From DATGPD01 sp041398565 (GTDB taxonomy: Bacteria > Planctomycetota > UBA1135 > UBA2386): a stretch of DNA of 64,000 bases. Of this stretch, positions 43,496 to 52,617 are shown piece after piece. The stretch is from NCBI GenBank assembly GCA_041398565.1, contig JAWKUN010000003.1, positions 1,302,001-1,366,000 on the forward strand, in the 5' to 3' direction. Positions within the stretch are counted from its first letter, which is position 1, and each line of letters begins with the position of its first letter. The notes below the pieces were generated by a model. It was given only the letters and a program-made list of their open reading frames with translations, was not told the origin of the DNA and did not search any database. The translations under genes and the position numbers were made by a program.

Positions 43496-44572
43496 CTAGC
43501 GCAGGCGGTCCATCGCCGCCGGCTCGCCCCAGGGCAGCCGCCGGACACCGACCCGGTCCTCCGGAAACAGGCGGTCGGCGATCTGGCCGAAGCGACGGTT
43601 GGCGATCTCGTCCCGCAGGCGCGTTTGCACGGCGGGGTCGGCGAACGTCGCCTCCTTCGCCTCGGTGCGCTCCAGGCAAAGGAGGATCCACACCCAGCCC
43701 TCGTCGGCCAGCGGCTCGGACACGTCGCCGGGTTGGCAGCGCGGGGCGAAGGTCTTGAGCGCCAGCCCGCCCTCCTGGCCGAGCGGCACCTCGATCACGT
43801 GCACATCGGGCGCGCGCACGGCGTCTTCGGTCACCGGCCGGGGCAAGGCGTGCCAGCCCCGCTGGAACTCGGATGCCGCCGTGACGGCTGCCTCGCGCCC
43901 CTCGGTGGTCGCAAAGCGGCGCACGGCCACCTTGACGCTGCCCGGCTGCGCGAACCGCTCCGGGTTGGCGTCGAACATCGCCTTCATCTCCTTGGGGGTG
44001 GCCAGCATCGCCCGCTGCTCGCGCAGCTCGCGCAGGACGCCCTGGTAGTAGGCCATCGACTGCAGGATCTGGGTGCGCACTTCTTCGGCCTCCGAGCCCA
44101 TGCTGCGCCCGACGGACCCGAGTGTGCGGGCGAAGGCGTTGAGGCCGCCGTGGTCCTCGGCGCGCCGCGCGAGCTCGTCCTGGACCAGGCGCTGCACCTG
44201 CTCTTCGACTTCGTCGGGCGAGCGACCCATGAGGCGGGCGCTCTGCGCGGTGTTCTCGAGGGCGACGAGTTCCTCGAGCAAGTAGCCCCAGAGCGCGTGG
44301 CGCTTGGTCGGCGACGAGTACTTGCGCAGGGCCGGCGGCAGCTTGGCGTCGTCCGCCAGCTTGTTGCGCCAGCGCTCGGTGACCTGGCTGGCGAGGATCG
44401 CCTTGTTGCCGACCATCGCGGCGACGAAGTCGAGCATGCTCGTTTCCGTGCGCTGTGGTGGACCGGCGGTCTCCTGTCCGGGCGCCGCAGAGGCCAAGGA
44501 GGCCAGCACGGTCGAGACGGCCACCAGGCTGGCCGCCAGGCCGAGGGGCGCGCGCTTCACCCGCGGGATCAT
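43496..44572 (-). CDS. Exported SurA/PpiC-like peptidyl-prolyl isomerase family protein
   Basis: A 358-residue protein with a signal peptide (IPRVKRAPLGLAASLVAV to about residue 30). The N-terminal helical region resembles SurA (VGNKAILASQVTERW, then a long helix pair EEVEEQV-type), and the C-terminal part resembles a parvulin domain (FQRGWHALPRP and PGDVSEPLADEGWVWILLCLER). It likely assists folding of outer-membrane or exported proteins. The ATG at 44572 starts the signal peptide; ATGs at 44620 and a GTG or ATG further up (to 44668) add a Pro/Ile/Met-rich stretch encoded by short repeated DNA and are less likely. Isomerase activity cannot be confirmed by eye. Confidence 0.75.
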   Translation of the reverse strand: MIPRVKRAPLGLAASLVAVSTVLASLASAAPGQETAGPPQRTETSMLDFVAAMVGNKAILASQVTERWRNKLADDAKLPPALRKYSSPTKRHALWGYLLEELVALENTAQSARLMGRSPDEVEEQVQRLVQDELARRAEDHGGLNAFARTLGSVGRSMGSEAEEVRTQILQSMAYYQGVLRELREQRAMLATPKEMKAMFDANPERFAQPGSVKVAVRRFATTEGREAAVTAASEFQRGWHALPRPVTEDAVRAPDVHVIEVPLGQEGGLALKTFAPRCQPGDVSEPLADEGWVWILLCLERTEAKEATFADPAVQTRLRDEIANRRFGQIADRLFPEDRVGVRRLPWGEPAAMDRLR

Positions 44573-44687
44573 CGGTGGTGTCACCGGCAGGATCATCGGC
44601 GGGATCGACGGCGGCTTCATCGGCGGGAGGATAGCGGCGCCGAGCCGCGCGCGCGACCGCCCCGACACCGCGGGGCGGTCCGCGTCC

Positions 44688-46238
44688 TCACAGCGCGCCG
44701 AAGGTCACCGCGAGCGCGTTCGACGACGTGAACGCCGTCAGGGTCAGGCCGGTGAGTTCGAACTGCAACGCCTGGTGGAAGAGCGTGGCTCCGGCCAGGC
44801 TCACGTCGTTGGGCACCGGGATGGTCGCGGTGGCCGTGCCCGCCACGTTGGGGACGAAGAACATGATGTCGAGCGACGCCAGCAGGTCGCAGCCGCTGAC
44901 GCCGGCCGGGTGCAGCGCCGACAGCGGGATGCCGGGCGAGCTCACCCCGTAGGTGGCGATCACCAGCGACACCGGTGCCAGGCCGGTGGCCTCGGTGGTG
45001 AAGTCGCGGCCGAGCCACGGGCGCTCGTTGGGGGCGACGCCCGCGAGCGCCACGCCGACGCAGCCGCTGCCGGTGACCGGCGCCGCGGCGACCGGGTCGG
45101 CCTGGTACTCGCAGGTGCCGGTGATGGTGCCGACGCCCGAGGAGTTCTGGCCGCTCACCTTGTACACCTTTCCCAGGGCCGGCACGAACGCCGCGTAGTA
45201 GCGGCTGACGCGCCCGATCACCGGGTCGTTGGTGCCGAACGTGGCGCCCCCGTACAGCGTCCACTGGTCGGTGAGGCAGTCGTACTCGCTGCACCAGGTC
45301 GAGGGCGAGCCGCCGTAGAGGTCGCCGTACTGGCCGCCGTTGGTGCTGTTCGGCACGCTGATTCCCTGGCCGCCCTGCAAGACGACGACCTTGCGGATCG
45401 GGTCGTACACCCCCTGGTTGGCGGTGGTGCCGTGCGGGACCGTGACGCTGCCGTCGTTGAGGCGCACCCAGTCACCGCCGGTGCCGCCGGTGAAACGCCA
45501 CGCGTCGAGGTGCCGCACCACCGGGGTCACGCTGGCGTCGTCGCCGGCGCACAGGAACACGTCGTCGAACGGCGCGCCGGCGCGCGTCATCAGGCTGAGG
45601 AGACGCCGTGCGGGTGGCAAGGTCGTGGGGCTGAGCTGCGTCCACGCCCCGCTTTGGAACAACCAGGTCTCGTTGGATGGTGCCGAGATCGGGGTGGTGA
45701 TGGCCGTCTCGCCGCCGAACAGCAGCATGCCGCCCGAGGTCGGCTCGTACGCCATCCCCGCCCAGCGGCGCGGAGCGGGCGAGGTGGCCGGAGTCACGTC
45801 GGTCCACGCGTTGGTGACCGGGTCCCACTCCCAGGTGTCGCCGAGCAGAGTCGGCGTCGTGCCGCCGGTGTCGCCGCCGAACACGACCAGCTTGCTGCGG
45901 CCGGCGTCCCAAGCGACGCAAGCTCCGCCGCGCGTCGGCGGCGAACCGACCGCGCCTTCCGCCGTCATCAGCGTCCACGCGCTGCCGTCGAACTCGTACA
46001 GCGCGTTCAGGGTCGCGGTGCCGGCGTTGGCCGAGCGCCCGCCGAACAGGTACATCTTGTCCTGGCTGGCGGCGCCGGGGTTGTCGCGCCGCTGGGTGGG
46101 GGTGCCGGTGACCCCGGCGGTCAGGGTCCACTTGGCGCGCGGCAACGCCATCGGCGTCGGGTTGGGGGTCGGCAGCTGGGCGAAGGCACTGCTGGCCAGT
46201 GGCAGCAGGGCGGGAACGAGGCGAAGGGCTCTTGTCAT
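44688..46238 (-). CDS. Exported kelch-repeat protein with C-terminal shared module (second)
   Basis: A 516-residue protein with a signal peptide (about 1-21, ending SSAFAQ). Kelch-type units are present from residue 45 to 330 (MYLFGGRS, KLVVFGGDTGG, DTWEWDP, MLLFGGETA, VVLQGGQG). From about residue 388 (GSGCVGVALAG) comes the shared terminal module with NERPWLGRDFT, VSLVIATYGVSSPGIPLSAL and VPNDVSLAGATLFHQ. It is likely a surface-exposed beta-propeller. Upstream is mfd at 263 bases, downstream the SurA-like gene; no operon evident. Confidence 0.9.
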   Translation of the reverse strand: MTRALRLVPALLPLASSAFAQLPTPNPTPMALPRAKWTLTAGVTGTPTQRRDNPGAASQDKMYLFGGRSANAGTATLNALYEFDGSAWTLMTAEGAVGSPPTRGGACVAWDAGRSKLVVFGGDTGGTTPTLLGDTWEWDPVTNAWTDVTPATSPAPRRWAGMAYEPTSGGMLLFGGETAITTPISAPSNETWLFQSGAWTQLSPTTLPPARRLLSLMTRAGAPFDDVFLCAGDDASVTPVVRHLDAWRFTGGTGGDWVRLNDGSVTVPHGTTANQGVYDPIRKVVVLQGGQGISVPNSTNGGQYGDLYGGSPSTWCSEYDCLTDQWTLYGGATFGTNDPVIGRVSRYYAAFVPALGKVYKVSGQNSSGVGTITGTCEYQADPVAAAPVTGSGCVGVALAGVAPNERPWLGRDFTTEATGLAPVSLVIATYGVSSPGIPLSALHPAGVSGCDLLASLDIMFFVPNVAGTATATIPVPNDVSLAGATLFHQALQFELTGLTLTAFTSSNALAVTFGAL

Positions 46239-46501
46239 GGTGTGGTTGCGCGATCCTGTGGGGCAGCGAAACTGGGCAGCGAAACGGTGTCGGTCGGGCC
46301 GTCGGGCGGCGGCTCGCCGCCGTCGCCCAGTGATTTGCCGGACGCCGGGTTTCTTGGGCTGCGAGGGTCGCGATTGCCTGCGTGGCGCGAACTCTGCCGT
46401 GACGTTCGCTCCCGGCCGACGGCCCCGATGGGCCGCCGCGGCGCGAGTTCGCGGCGCCGCGACCGGCTGCCCCGACCGTCCCCCTCGCCGCGGTCACGCG
46501 A

Positions 46502-49500
46502 TCAGCTGCCGCCGGATCGCGGTCCGAGCAGCGCGCGCATGAGCAGGTCGAGCACCGCGTCTCCCTGCCACGGCTTGCCGCGGTCCTTGCCCCGGCGCGG
46601 CGGCAGGATCAGGTGGGTCTTGCCGGCCTCGATCGGCCGAACGTCCGCGAACGCGTCGAGCCATGCGCCCGCCGCGATCGGGGTGCCGATCGGGTGGCGG
46701 ACCACGAGGCGGTCGTCGACCCACTGCACCGAGCGCACCGACAGCGGCGCCAGCAGGTGCTTCACCAGGTACACGCGCAGCAGGTTGTCGACCGGCTTGG
46801 GCAGCCGACCGAAGCGGTCGGTCAGGCCTCGCCGCAGCTCGGCCTCGGCGGCGGGGTCGGTGGCGCCATCCATCTCGCGCAGCAGCTCGAGGCGGGCGCG
46901 CGGCTCGGCCAGGAAGTCCTCGGGCAGGTAGGCGTTGAGGCGGAGGTCGACGTCGACCTCGACCAGCGGCGGCAGGGCCAGCTCGGCGAGCTTGCCCGTG
47001 GCCTCGCCGTGCGTCTTCTGCGTGCGCGCCAGCTCGACGGCGTGGTGCAGGAGCTGCGCGTACATGTCGTAGCCGACCGCGGCGATGTGCCCCGACTGCT
47101 GCGGCCCCAGCAGGTTGCCGGCGCCGCGGATCTCGAGGTCCTTCATGGCGATGGCGAAACCGGCACCGAGGTGCGACAGCTCTTCGATCGCCTTGAGGCG
47201 CTTGCGCGCGGCTTCCGGCGGCGGCTGCAGCGGGTCGAGCAGCAGGTAGCAGTGCGCCTGCGTGGCGCTGCGGCCGACGCGGCCGCGCAGCTGGTGCAGC
47301 TCGGCGAGTCCGAACAGGTTGGCGTCGTCGATGAGGATGGTGTTGGCGCGCGGGATGTCGAGGCCGTTCTCGACGATGCTCGTGCACACCAGCACGTCGA
47401 AGTCACCGTGCACGAAGCCCCGGATGGTGCGCTCCATCTCGGTCTCGGTGAGCTGGCCGTGGCCGACGGCGACGCGTGCGTCGGGCACCAGCTCGCGCAC
47501 CTGCTGCGCCAGGCGGTCGAGCGCTTCGATGCGGTTGTGCAGGTAGAACACCTGGCCACCGCGGCTCAGTTCGCGGCGGATGGCCTGCTGCACCAGCTCG
47601 TTCGAGTGGAACGCCACCTTGGTCTCGACGTCCTGGCGTCCGGGCGGGGGCGTGTTGAGCGTGCTGATGGCCCGCACCCCGACCAGCGCTCCGTGCAGCG
47701 TGCGTGGGATCGGCGTCGCCGACAGGGTCAACACGTCGACGGCCACGCGCAGGCGCTTGAATTGCTCCTTCTGGCGCACCCCGAAGCGTTGCTCCTCGTC
47801 GATGACCAGCAGGCCGAGGTCCTTGAACCGAACGTCGCCGCCCAGCAGACGGTGGGTGCCGACCACGACGTCGACCTGGCCGGCGCCGACCGCCTCGAGC
47901 ACCGCTTTCTTCGACTTGCCGTGCGTGAAGCGCGACAGCACCTCGACGCGCAGGGCGAACGGGGCGAAGCGGCGGGCGAAGGTCTCGCCGTGCTGCTCGG
48001 CCAGCACGGTGGTCGGCACCAGCACCGCCACCTGCTTGCCGCGGATGGCGACCTTGAACGCAGCACGCAGCGCCATCTCGGTCTTGCCGAAGCCGACGTC
48101 GCCGCACAGCAGGCGGTCCATCGGCCGCGGCGACTCGAGATCGGCGTCGATCTCGCGGCTCGAGTTCGCCTGGTCGGGGGTGTCCTGGAACGGAAAGCCG
48201 TCGAGGAACTCGGCCTCGAGCGGATCCTTCGCGTACGGCGGCCGCGTCACCGCCTCGCGCTGCGCCTGCACGTCGAGCAGTTCGGCCGCGAGGTCGAACA
48301 GCGCCTGCTGCACCTCTTCCTTGCGGCGCTGGAAGCCCTTGCCGCCGAGTCGGTCGAGGCGTGGCGCGGCGTCGCCGGCGCCGACGTACTTCTGCACCAG
48401 GTGGATCTTGGACGCCGGCACCAACAGCAGGACGTCGTCCTTGAACCGCAGGCGCAGGTGGTCCTCGGCCGCATCGGGGCCGCGCTCGACCCGTTCCATT
48501 CCCTCGAACTGGGCGATGCCGTGGGCGGCGTGCACCACCAGGTCGCCCGGCCCGAGCTCGAAGAAGCTGCTGATGGCGCGACTCGGCATCGGCGCGCGCG
48601 TGGTCGTGCGGCTCGACGGCGGCACCCCGGCGAACTCCGCGTGCTGCAGCACCGTCCATTCGAGTTCGCGCACCCGGAAGCCGCGGCTGAGGCTGCCGAC
48701 CACCACCTCGACCTGCTCGCGCTCGGGATCGAGTTCCTTGTGCGCGAAGATCTCCAGCAGGCGGGTGCGCTGGGTGGCGTCGGGACACACGATCGACACC
48801 CGACCGCGGTTGCCGCGCAGCGCGGCGATGCGGCCGCGCGGGTCGCTCTCGCCCGATCCGACCGCGCTGCCCGCGGACAGGATCTTGAAGTCGAGGTCCT
48901 GGCTCGGCAGCGCCGCCAGCGCCAGGTGGGCCAGCGGCGCCGTCGCTCGCTCGAAACGATCGAAGGCGCGCTGCATCGGCCCGCCGTGCGCCAGCAGGAC
49001 CTTCTGCTCGTCGGCGAGGCGCAGCGGCTCGTAGGTGGCGACCACCAGGTCGCGCGCCAGAAGGTGGTCGAGGACGTCGGCGGTCGCCTCTTCGAGGTCG
49101 CTGGCGGCCAGCGCCAGCGACACGCGCTCGACGCGGTCGAGCGAGCGCTGCGTACTGGTGTCGAGCGTGCGGATCGACTCGATCTCGTCGTCGAACAGTT
49201 CGACGCGCAGCGCCGACACTTCGCCGAGGGGAAACACGTCCAGCACGTCGCCGCGGTGGCTGATCTCGCCGGGGCCCAGCACCACTGGCACCCGGCGCAG
49301 CCCGGCCGAGGCGGCCTGGGCCAGGACCGCCTCCGCCGCCAGCTTGGCACCGACCGACAGCTCGAGGCGCTTGCGTCCCAGCCGGCCGGGATCGACGGTG
49401 GGTTGCAGCAGAGCTTCGAGACCGCAGACCATCAGGGGGGCGGTGTCGCCGCGCCGAGCCCGCCCGAGTTCAGTCAGCGTGCGCACGCGCGCGCTGGCGC

Positions 49501-49792
49501 TGTGCCCCTCGGGGCGGCCATCCACGTCGATGCCCTGTGCCGGTAGCACCAGCGCGTCGTCGTTGGCGAACGTGTGCAGGTCGCGCGCCAACGCGGCGCT
49601 GTCGTCGTCGTGGGCGGTGACCACCAGCATGGGGAACGGCTGGCGACCGTGCCGCAGAGCCGCGACCAGCAGCGCAGCGCTGGCGCCCCAAAGACCGCCG
49701 GCGGCGCGATGTTGGCGCGCGTCGATCGCGGTTCGCGCCGCCCGCGCGGCCGGCAGCCCCGCGAACGCCGCCACCAGGTCGCGCAGCGTCAC
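46502..49792 (-). CDS. mfd: Transcription-repair coupling factor Mfd
   Basis: Removes RNA polymerase stalled at DNA lesions and recruits UvrA. The 1096-residue protein has the N-terminal UvrB-like half (LVVTAHDDDSAALARDL, PGEISHRGDVLDVFPLG), the RNA-polymerase-interacting domain (GDLVVHAAHGIAQFEGME), the RecG-like helicase core (motif I GDVGFGKTEMALRAAF, motif II DEEQRFGV, SATPIPRTL, QLRGRVGRS) and the C-terminal TRCF domain. It is slightly shorter than the 1150-residue E. coli protein. A GTG at 49792 overlaps the rnc stop as GTGA, so it is coupled to rnc; the open frame upstream lies inside rnc. Confidence 0.97.
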   Translation of the reverse strand: MTLRDLVAAFAGLPAARAARTAIDARQHRAAGGLWGASAALLVAALRHGRQPFPMLVVTAHDDDSAALARDLHTFANDDALVLPAQGIDVDGRPEGHSASARVRTLTELGRARRGDTAPLMVCGLEALLQPTVDPGRLGRKRLELSVGAKLAAEAVLAQAASAGLRRVPVVLGPGEISHRGDVLDVFPLGEVSALRVELFDDEIESIRTLDTSTQRSLDRVERVSLALAASDLEEATADVLDHLLARDLVVATYEPLRLADEQKVLLAHGGPMQRAFDRFERATAPLAHLALAALPSQDLDFKILSAGSAVGSGESDPRGRIAALRGNRGRVSIVCPDATQRTRLLEIFAHKELDPEREQVEVVVGSLSRGFRVRELEWTVLQHAEFAGVPPSSRTTTRAPMPSRAISSFFELGPGDLVVHAAHGIAQFEGMERVERGPDAAEDHLRLRFKDDVLLLVPASKIHLVQKYVGAGDAAPRLDRLGGKGFQRRKEEVQQALFDLAAELLDVQAQREAVTRPPYAKDPLEAEFLDGFPFQDTPDQANSSREIDADLESPRPMDRLLCGDVGFGKTEMALRAAFKVAIRGKQVAVLVPTTVLAEQHGETFARRFAPFALRVEVLSRFTHGKSKKAVLEAVGAGQVDVVVGTHRLLGGDVRFKDLGLLVIDEEQRFGVRQKEQFKRLRVAVDVLTLSATPIPRTLHGALVGVRAISTLNTPPPGRQDVETKVAFHSNELVQQAIRRELSRGGQVFYLHNRIEALDRLAQQVRELVPDARVAVGHGQLTETEMERTIRGFVHGDFDVLVCTSIVENGLDIPRANTILIDDANLFGLAELHQLRGRVGRSATQAHCYLLLDPLQPPPEAARKRLKAIEELSHLGAGFAIAMKDLEIRGAGNLLGPQQSGHIAAVGYDMYAQLLHHAVELARTQKTHGEATGKLAELALPPLVEVDVDLRLNAYLPEDFLAEPRARLELLREMDGATDPAAEAELRRGLTDRFGRLPKPVDNLLRVYLVKHLLAPLSVRSVQWVDDRLVVRHPIGTPIAAGAWLDAFADVRPIEAGKTHLILPPRRGKDRGKPWQGDAVLDLLMRALLGPRSGGS

Positions 49793-50535
49793 GCCTGGGG
49801 ATCCTCGTCGCCTTCGTCGGCCGCCGACAGCATCTCGAGCGAGGCCGCGGCGGCGATCTTCTCGGCCTCCTGTCGGGTCTTGCCCGTGGCCTTGGCCACC
49901 AGGCGCCCGTCGACGATGCATCCGACCTCGAAGGTCTTGTCGTGGGGCGGACCGTGCTCGGCGAGCACGTCGTAGGTCGGCTGCCCCAGGCCGCGCGTCT
50001 GCGCGTAGTGCAGGATGCGGCTCTTGGCGTCGCGTGGGGGCGCCGGGTGCTGCTCGACCTCGGTCAGGTTGGGCAGGATCCAGCGCTGCACGAAGGTCGT
50101 CGCCGCCGCCATGCCGCCGTCGAGGTAGACGGCCGCGAGCACGGCTTCGGCGAGGTCGGCGAGGATGCGCGGCGATGCGCGGTCCTGGTCGCGCAGGCCG
50201 CGCCCGCCCTCGAGCGCCGAGCCCAGCCCCAGGGCACGGCCGACGTCGGCGAGCGGTTGTCGTGCGACCAGGCGGGCGCGCAGCTCGGTGAGCTGGCCCA
50301 CCGGCACGTCGGGACGGCGGTGGAACAGGTATTCGGCGACGACGAAGTTCAGGATCGCGTCGCCCAGGAACTCCAAGCGCTCGTAGTTGCCCTTCTTCTC
50401 GTTGCCCATCGACGCATGGCAGAGGGCGCGCTCGAGGTGTCCGGGGTCGGCGAACGCGTAGCCGATGCGTTCCGCCAGCGCCGCGAGCTCGTGCGTTCGC
50501 GCGGCGAGGGCGGCGTCGTCGTCCTTGTTCGGCAT
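49789..50535 (-). CDS. rnc: Ribonuclease III
   Basis: Cleaves double-stranded RNA in rRNA processing and mRNA decay. The signature NYERLEFLGDAILNFVV is intact, with the second acidic metal site in LADLAEAVLAAVYLDGG. A C-terminal double-stranded RNA-binding domain (about 175-240) carries DAKSRILHYAQTRGLG, AKATGKTRQEAEKIAA. 248 residues is slightly longer than E. coli's 226 because of an acidic tail. ATG at 50535 starts MPNKDDDA; stop overlaps mfd. Divergent from the alpha/beta hydrolase gene. Confidence 0.97.
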   Translation of the reverse strand: MPNKDDDAALAARTHELAALAERIGYAFADPGHLERALCHASMGNEKKGNYERLEFLGDAILNFVVAEYLFHRRPDVPVGQLTELRARLVARQPLADVGRALGLGSALEGGRGLRDQDRASPRILADLAEAVLAAVYLDGGMAAATTFVQRWILPNLTEVEQHPAPPRDAKSRILHYAQTRGLGQPTYDVLAEHGPPHDKTFEVGCIVDGRLVAKATGKTRQEAEKIAAAASLEMLSAADEGDEDPQA

Positions 50536-50655
50536 GGCGTCGTCGGGGGCCCGCAGGTTAGCATCAAGGGGCCGCGATCGCCGCAGTCCCGACGGGATTG
50601 GCGTCGTGCCGCGGGGCGCGGTCCTTCGCGCATTCAGGCTTGGGGTCGTCACCGA

Positions 50656-51351
50656 ATGGAGCTGGAACTGGAGCGAGTCGAATGGCACGTGGAGGGGCGA
50701 GAGCTCACCGTTCTCGCCTCCAAGGGGTCGCCGCCGAAGCCGCCCGTGCTCTTGCTGCGCGGGTTCGATCTGGCACCCGATTGGGCGTTCTACCCGTACC
50801 TGGTCGGCCGCTTGGCAGAGCAGCGTCCGGTGTGGATGTTGCCGCCCGAGCCGGCGCGCTCGCTGGTCGAGGAGCTCGACTTCGTCGAAGCGGTCCTGCG
50901 CGCCTGGGGGCAGGGTCAGCGTCCAGCCGCGTTTGCAGCGGTGCGTGGCGCCCTGGGCCTGATGGGGCACGGCAAGGGGGCGACCTTGGCGCTGCTGGCG
51001 GCTTCGGTCGGCCTGCCGGTGCAGGGAGTCGTCGGTCTCGCTCCCGCGGCGACGCTCGACCGCAGCGCCTCCGCGTCGACGCGCGACGAACTGGCGCGCG
51101 ATGCCCACCGCTTCTTCGTCGAGCGGGCGGTGCGCTCGCTCGAGCTGCCGGTGGTGCTCATCCACGGCGAGGAAGACCACGTCGTGCCGCCCACGGAGGC
51201 CGAACAGCTCTACCACTGGCTACCCAAAGAGACCGGCCGTCTGATCATGCTGGAGAAGACCGGCCACTCGTTCGGCGCGGGCGACCCCTTCACCGCGACC
51301 TCGAAGGAGCTGGAGATCGTGGTGCGCGTGAGCTGTGACTTCTTCCGATAA
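50656..51351 (+). CDS. Alpha/beta-hydrolase-fold protein lacking the usual serine nucleophile
   Basis: A 231-residue alpha/beta-hydrolase-fold protein. Recognisable parts are the oxyanion-type VLLLRGFD near the start, the acidic loop HGEEDHVVPP and the C-terminal EKTGHSFG that would carry the catalytic His. The nucleophile elbow reads GHGKGA with Gly106 where active enzymes have Ser, Cys or Asp, so hydrolysis by the normal mechanism is unlikely. It may be a binding or scaffold protein, or the nucleophile may have moved. ATG at 50656; the frame is open far upstream over rnc, which is a shadow. The CAP-domain gene follows eight bases later. Confidence 0.8.
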   Translation: MELELERVEWHVEGRELTVLASKGSPPKPPVLLLRGFDLAPDWAFYPYLVGRLAEQRPVWMLPPEPARSLVEELDFVEAVLRAWGQGQRPAAFAAVRGALGLMGHGKGATLALLAASVGLPVQGVVGLAPAATLDRSASASTRDELARDAHRFFVERAVRSLELPVVLIHGEEDHVVPPTEAEQLYHWLPKETGRLIMLEKTGHSFGAGDPFTATSKELEIVVRVSCDFFR

Positions 51352-51358
51352 GGTCGGC

Positions 51359-52519
51359 ATGGGCGTAGGGACGCCGGGCACGGTGGGGCTGGGCAGAGGT
51401 GGGCGACGTGCGCCGCGCCTCCGGTCGGTGGTGGTGTGGATGCTGGCGACGTGGTCGGCCACGCGAGTCCTCGCGCAAGAAGAGCCCGCGCCCCCGGTCG
51501 ACATTCCTGCGCTGGCGCGCACCGTGCGCCGTGCCGACCTCGACCCTGCCGAGCAGGATGTGGCAGCACAGGCGCTGCTGGACGCCGGCGAGCGGGGCGC
51601 GGTGGCCTTGCTCGAAGCCCTCCGTCTGGAGTCGACCGAGGCGGCCAAGGCGTTCCGCAGCGAGTCCGCGCGCCTGCGTGCCGCCTTCGAGCGGCGCGCG
51701 CGCGCCGTGCTCGACAAGCGCAAGGGCAAGGATGGCGACAAGCGCATCGGTGCGCTGCGCTACGAGATCTTGCAGCGCTCGCGCGGGCCCGACCTCACCA
51801 AGGATGCCATCCACGACGAGATCGATCCGCGTCTCGGCGAACTCCGCGCGCTCCTCACCGTCGACGTCGACACCGTGCTGGCGGCGACGCCGGCCCTGGT
51901 GACGGCGCGCGAGCGAGCGCGCGCGTTGGCCGCGCGCCTGGTGCGCCTGTTCGAGCTGCGGGTGATGGCCGATGCTCGCCTCGCCGACTCGGCGGCCGGA
52001 CGTTCGCTCCTCGAGCGGCAGCCTTCCCCCGCCGACCCGCGCGACTTGGCGGCGAGCCTCGACGCCGACCTCGCGGTGCGCGCGGCAGCGGCAACACCGG
52101 CGAGTCAGCGCGATGCGCGCACGTTGCAGGCCAACGAGGTGCTCGCCGAAGGAGTCGACGCGCAGGAGAAGGCCGGCGTGTCCGAGCTCAACCGCATCCG
52201 CCTGCTGCTCGGGCTGCCGGTGCTGTTGATCGACGTGAAGTTGTGCGCCGCGGCGCGCGACCACTCGGCCGACATGGCCGAGCTCGGCTTCTTCAGCCAC
52301 ACGTCGCCGGTTGCCGGCAAGGAGACGTTCGCGGCGCGCGCGGCGCGCGCCGGCACCAGCGCCTCGGCCGAGAACATCGCGGCCGGGCAGGCGACCGGGG
52401 CCGCTGCGATCGGTGCGTGGTGGTACAGCCCCGGGCACCACCGCAACATGATGGCGGACGCGCTGCGCGTCGGCCTCGGCCGCCGCGGCACGCACTGGAC
52501 GCAGATGTTCGGCCAGTAG
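51359..52519 (+). CDS. Exported CAP/SCP-domain protein (YkwD-like)
   Basis: A 386-residue protein with an N-terminal hydrophobic segment (about residues 22-40, ending RVLAQ) that looks like a signal peptide. The C-terminal CAP domain (from about 270) has VSELNRIRLLLGLPVLLID, AARDHSADMAELGFFSHTSP and GAWWYSPGHHRNMM, which supply the two His and the Glu of the CAP cavity. The middle is helical and charged, with Arg/Ala repeats. Bacterial CAP proteins bind lipids or cell wall, and their reaction is unknown. ATG at 51359; a GTG at 51335 overlapping the previous gene is possible. It probably shares a transcript with the degenerate hydrolase. Confidence 0.82.
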   Translation: MGVGTPGTVGLGRGGRRAPRLRSVVVWMLATWSATRVLAQEEPAPPVDIPALARTVRRADLDPAEQDVAAQALLDAGERGAVALLEALRLESTEAAKAFRSESARLRAAFERRARAVLDKRKGKDGDKRIGALRYEILQRSRGPDLTKDAIHDEIDPRLGELRALLTVDVDTVLAATPALVTARERARALAARLVRLFELRVMADARLADSAAGRSLLERQPSPADPRDLAASLDADLAVRAAAATPASQRDARTLQANEVLAEGVDAQEKAGVSELNRIRLLLGLPVLLIDVKLCAAARDHSADMAELGFFSHTSPVAGKETFAARAARAGTSASAENIAAGQATGAAAIGAWWYSPGHHRNMMADALRVGLGRRGTHWTQMFGQ

Positions 52520-52617
52520 GTGCTGGCCGGCCGCGCCGTCGGGCGCAGGTCGAAGAAAAAGGGGTGACTGGCGGTGGGTGGCGAGACCGCTGGCGATCAG
52601 CGAGGCAGGTGATCCCA

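Noticed and set aside
46613..49546. A 977-residue open frame opposite mfd, and many other long antisense frames
   Set aside because: At this GC content antisense and shifted frames of real genes stay open; they encode Arg/Ala/His-rich sequence without domains.
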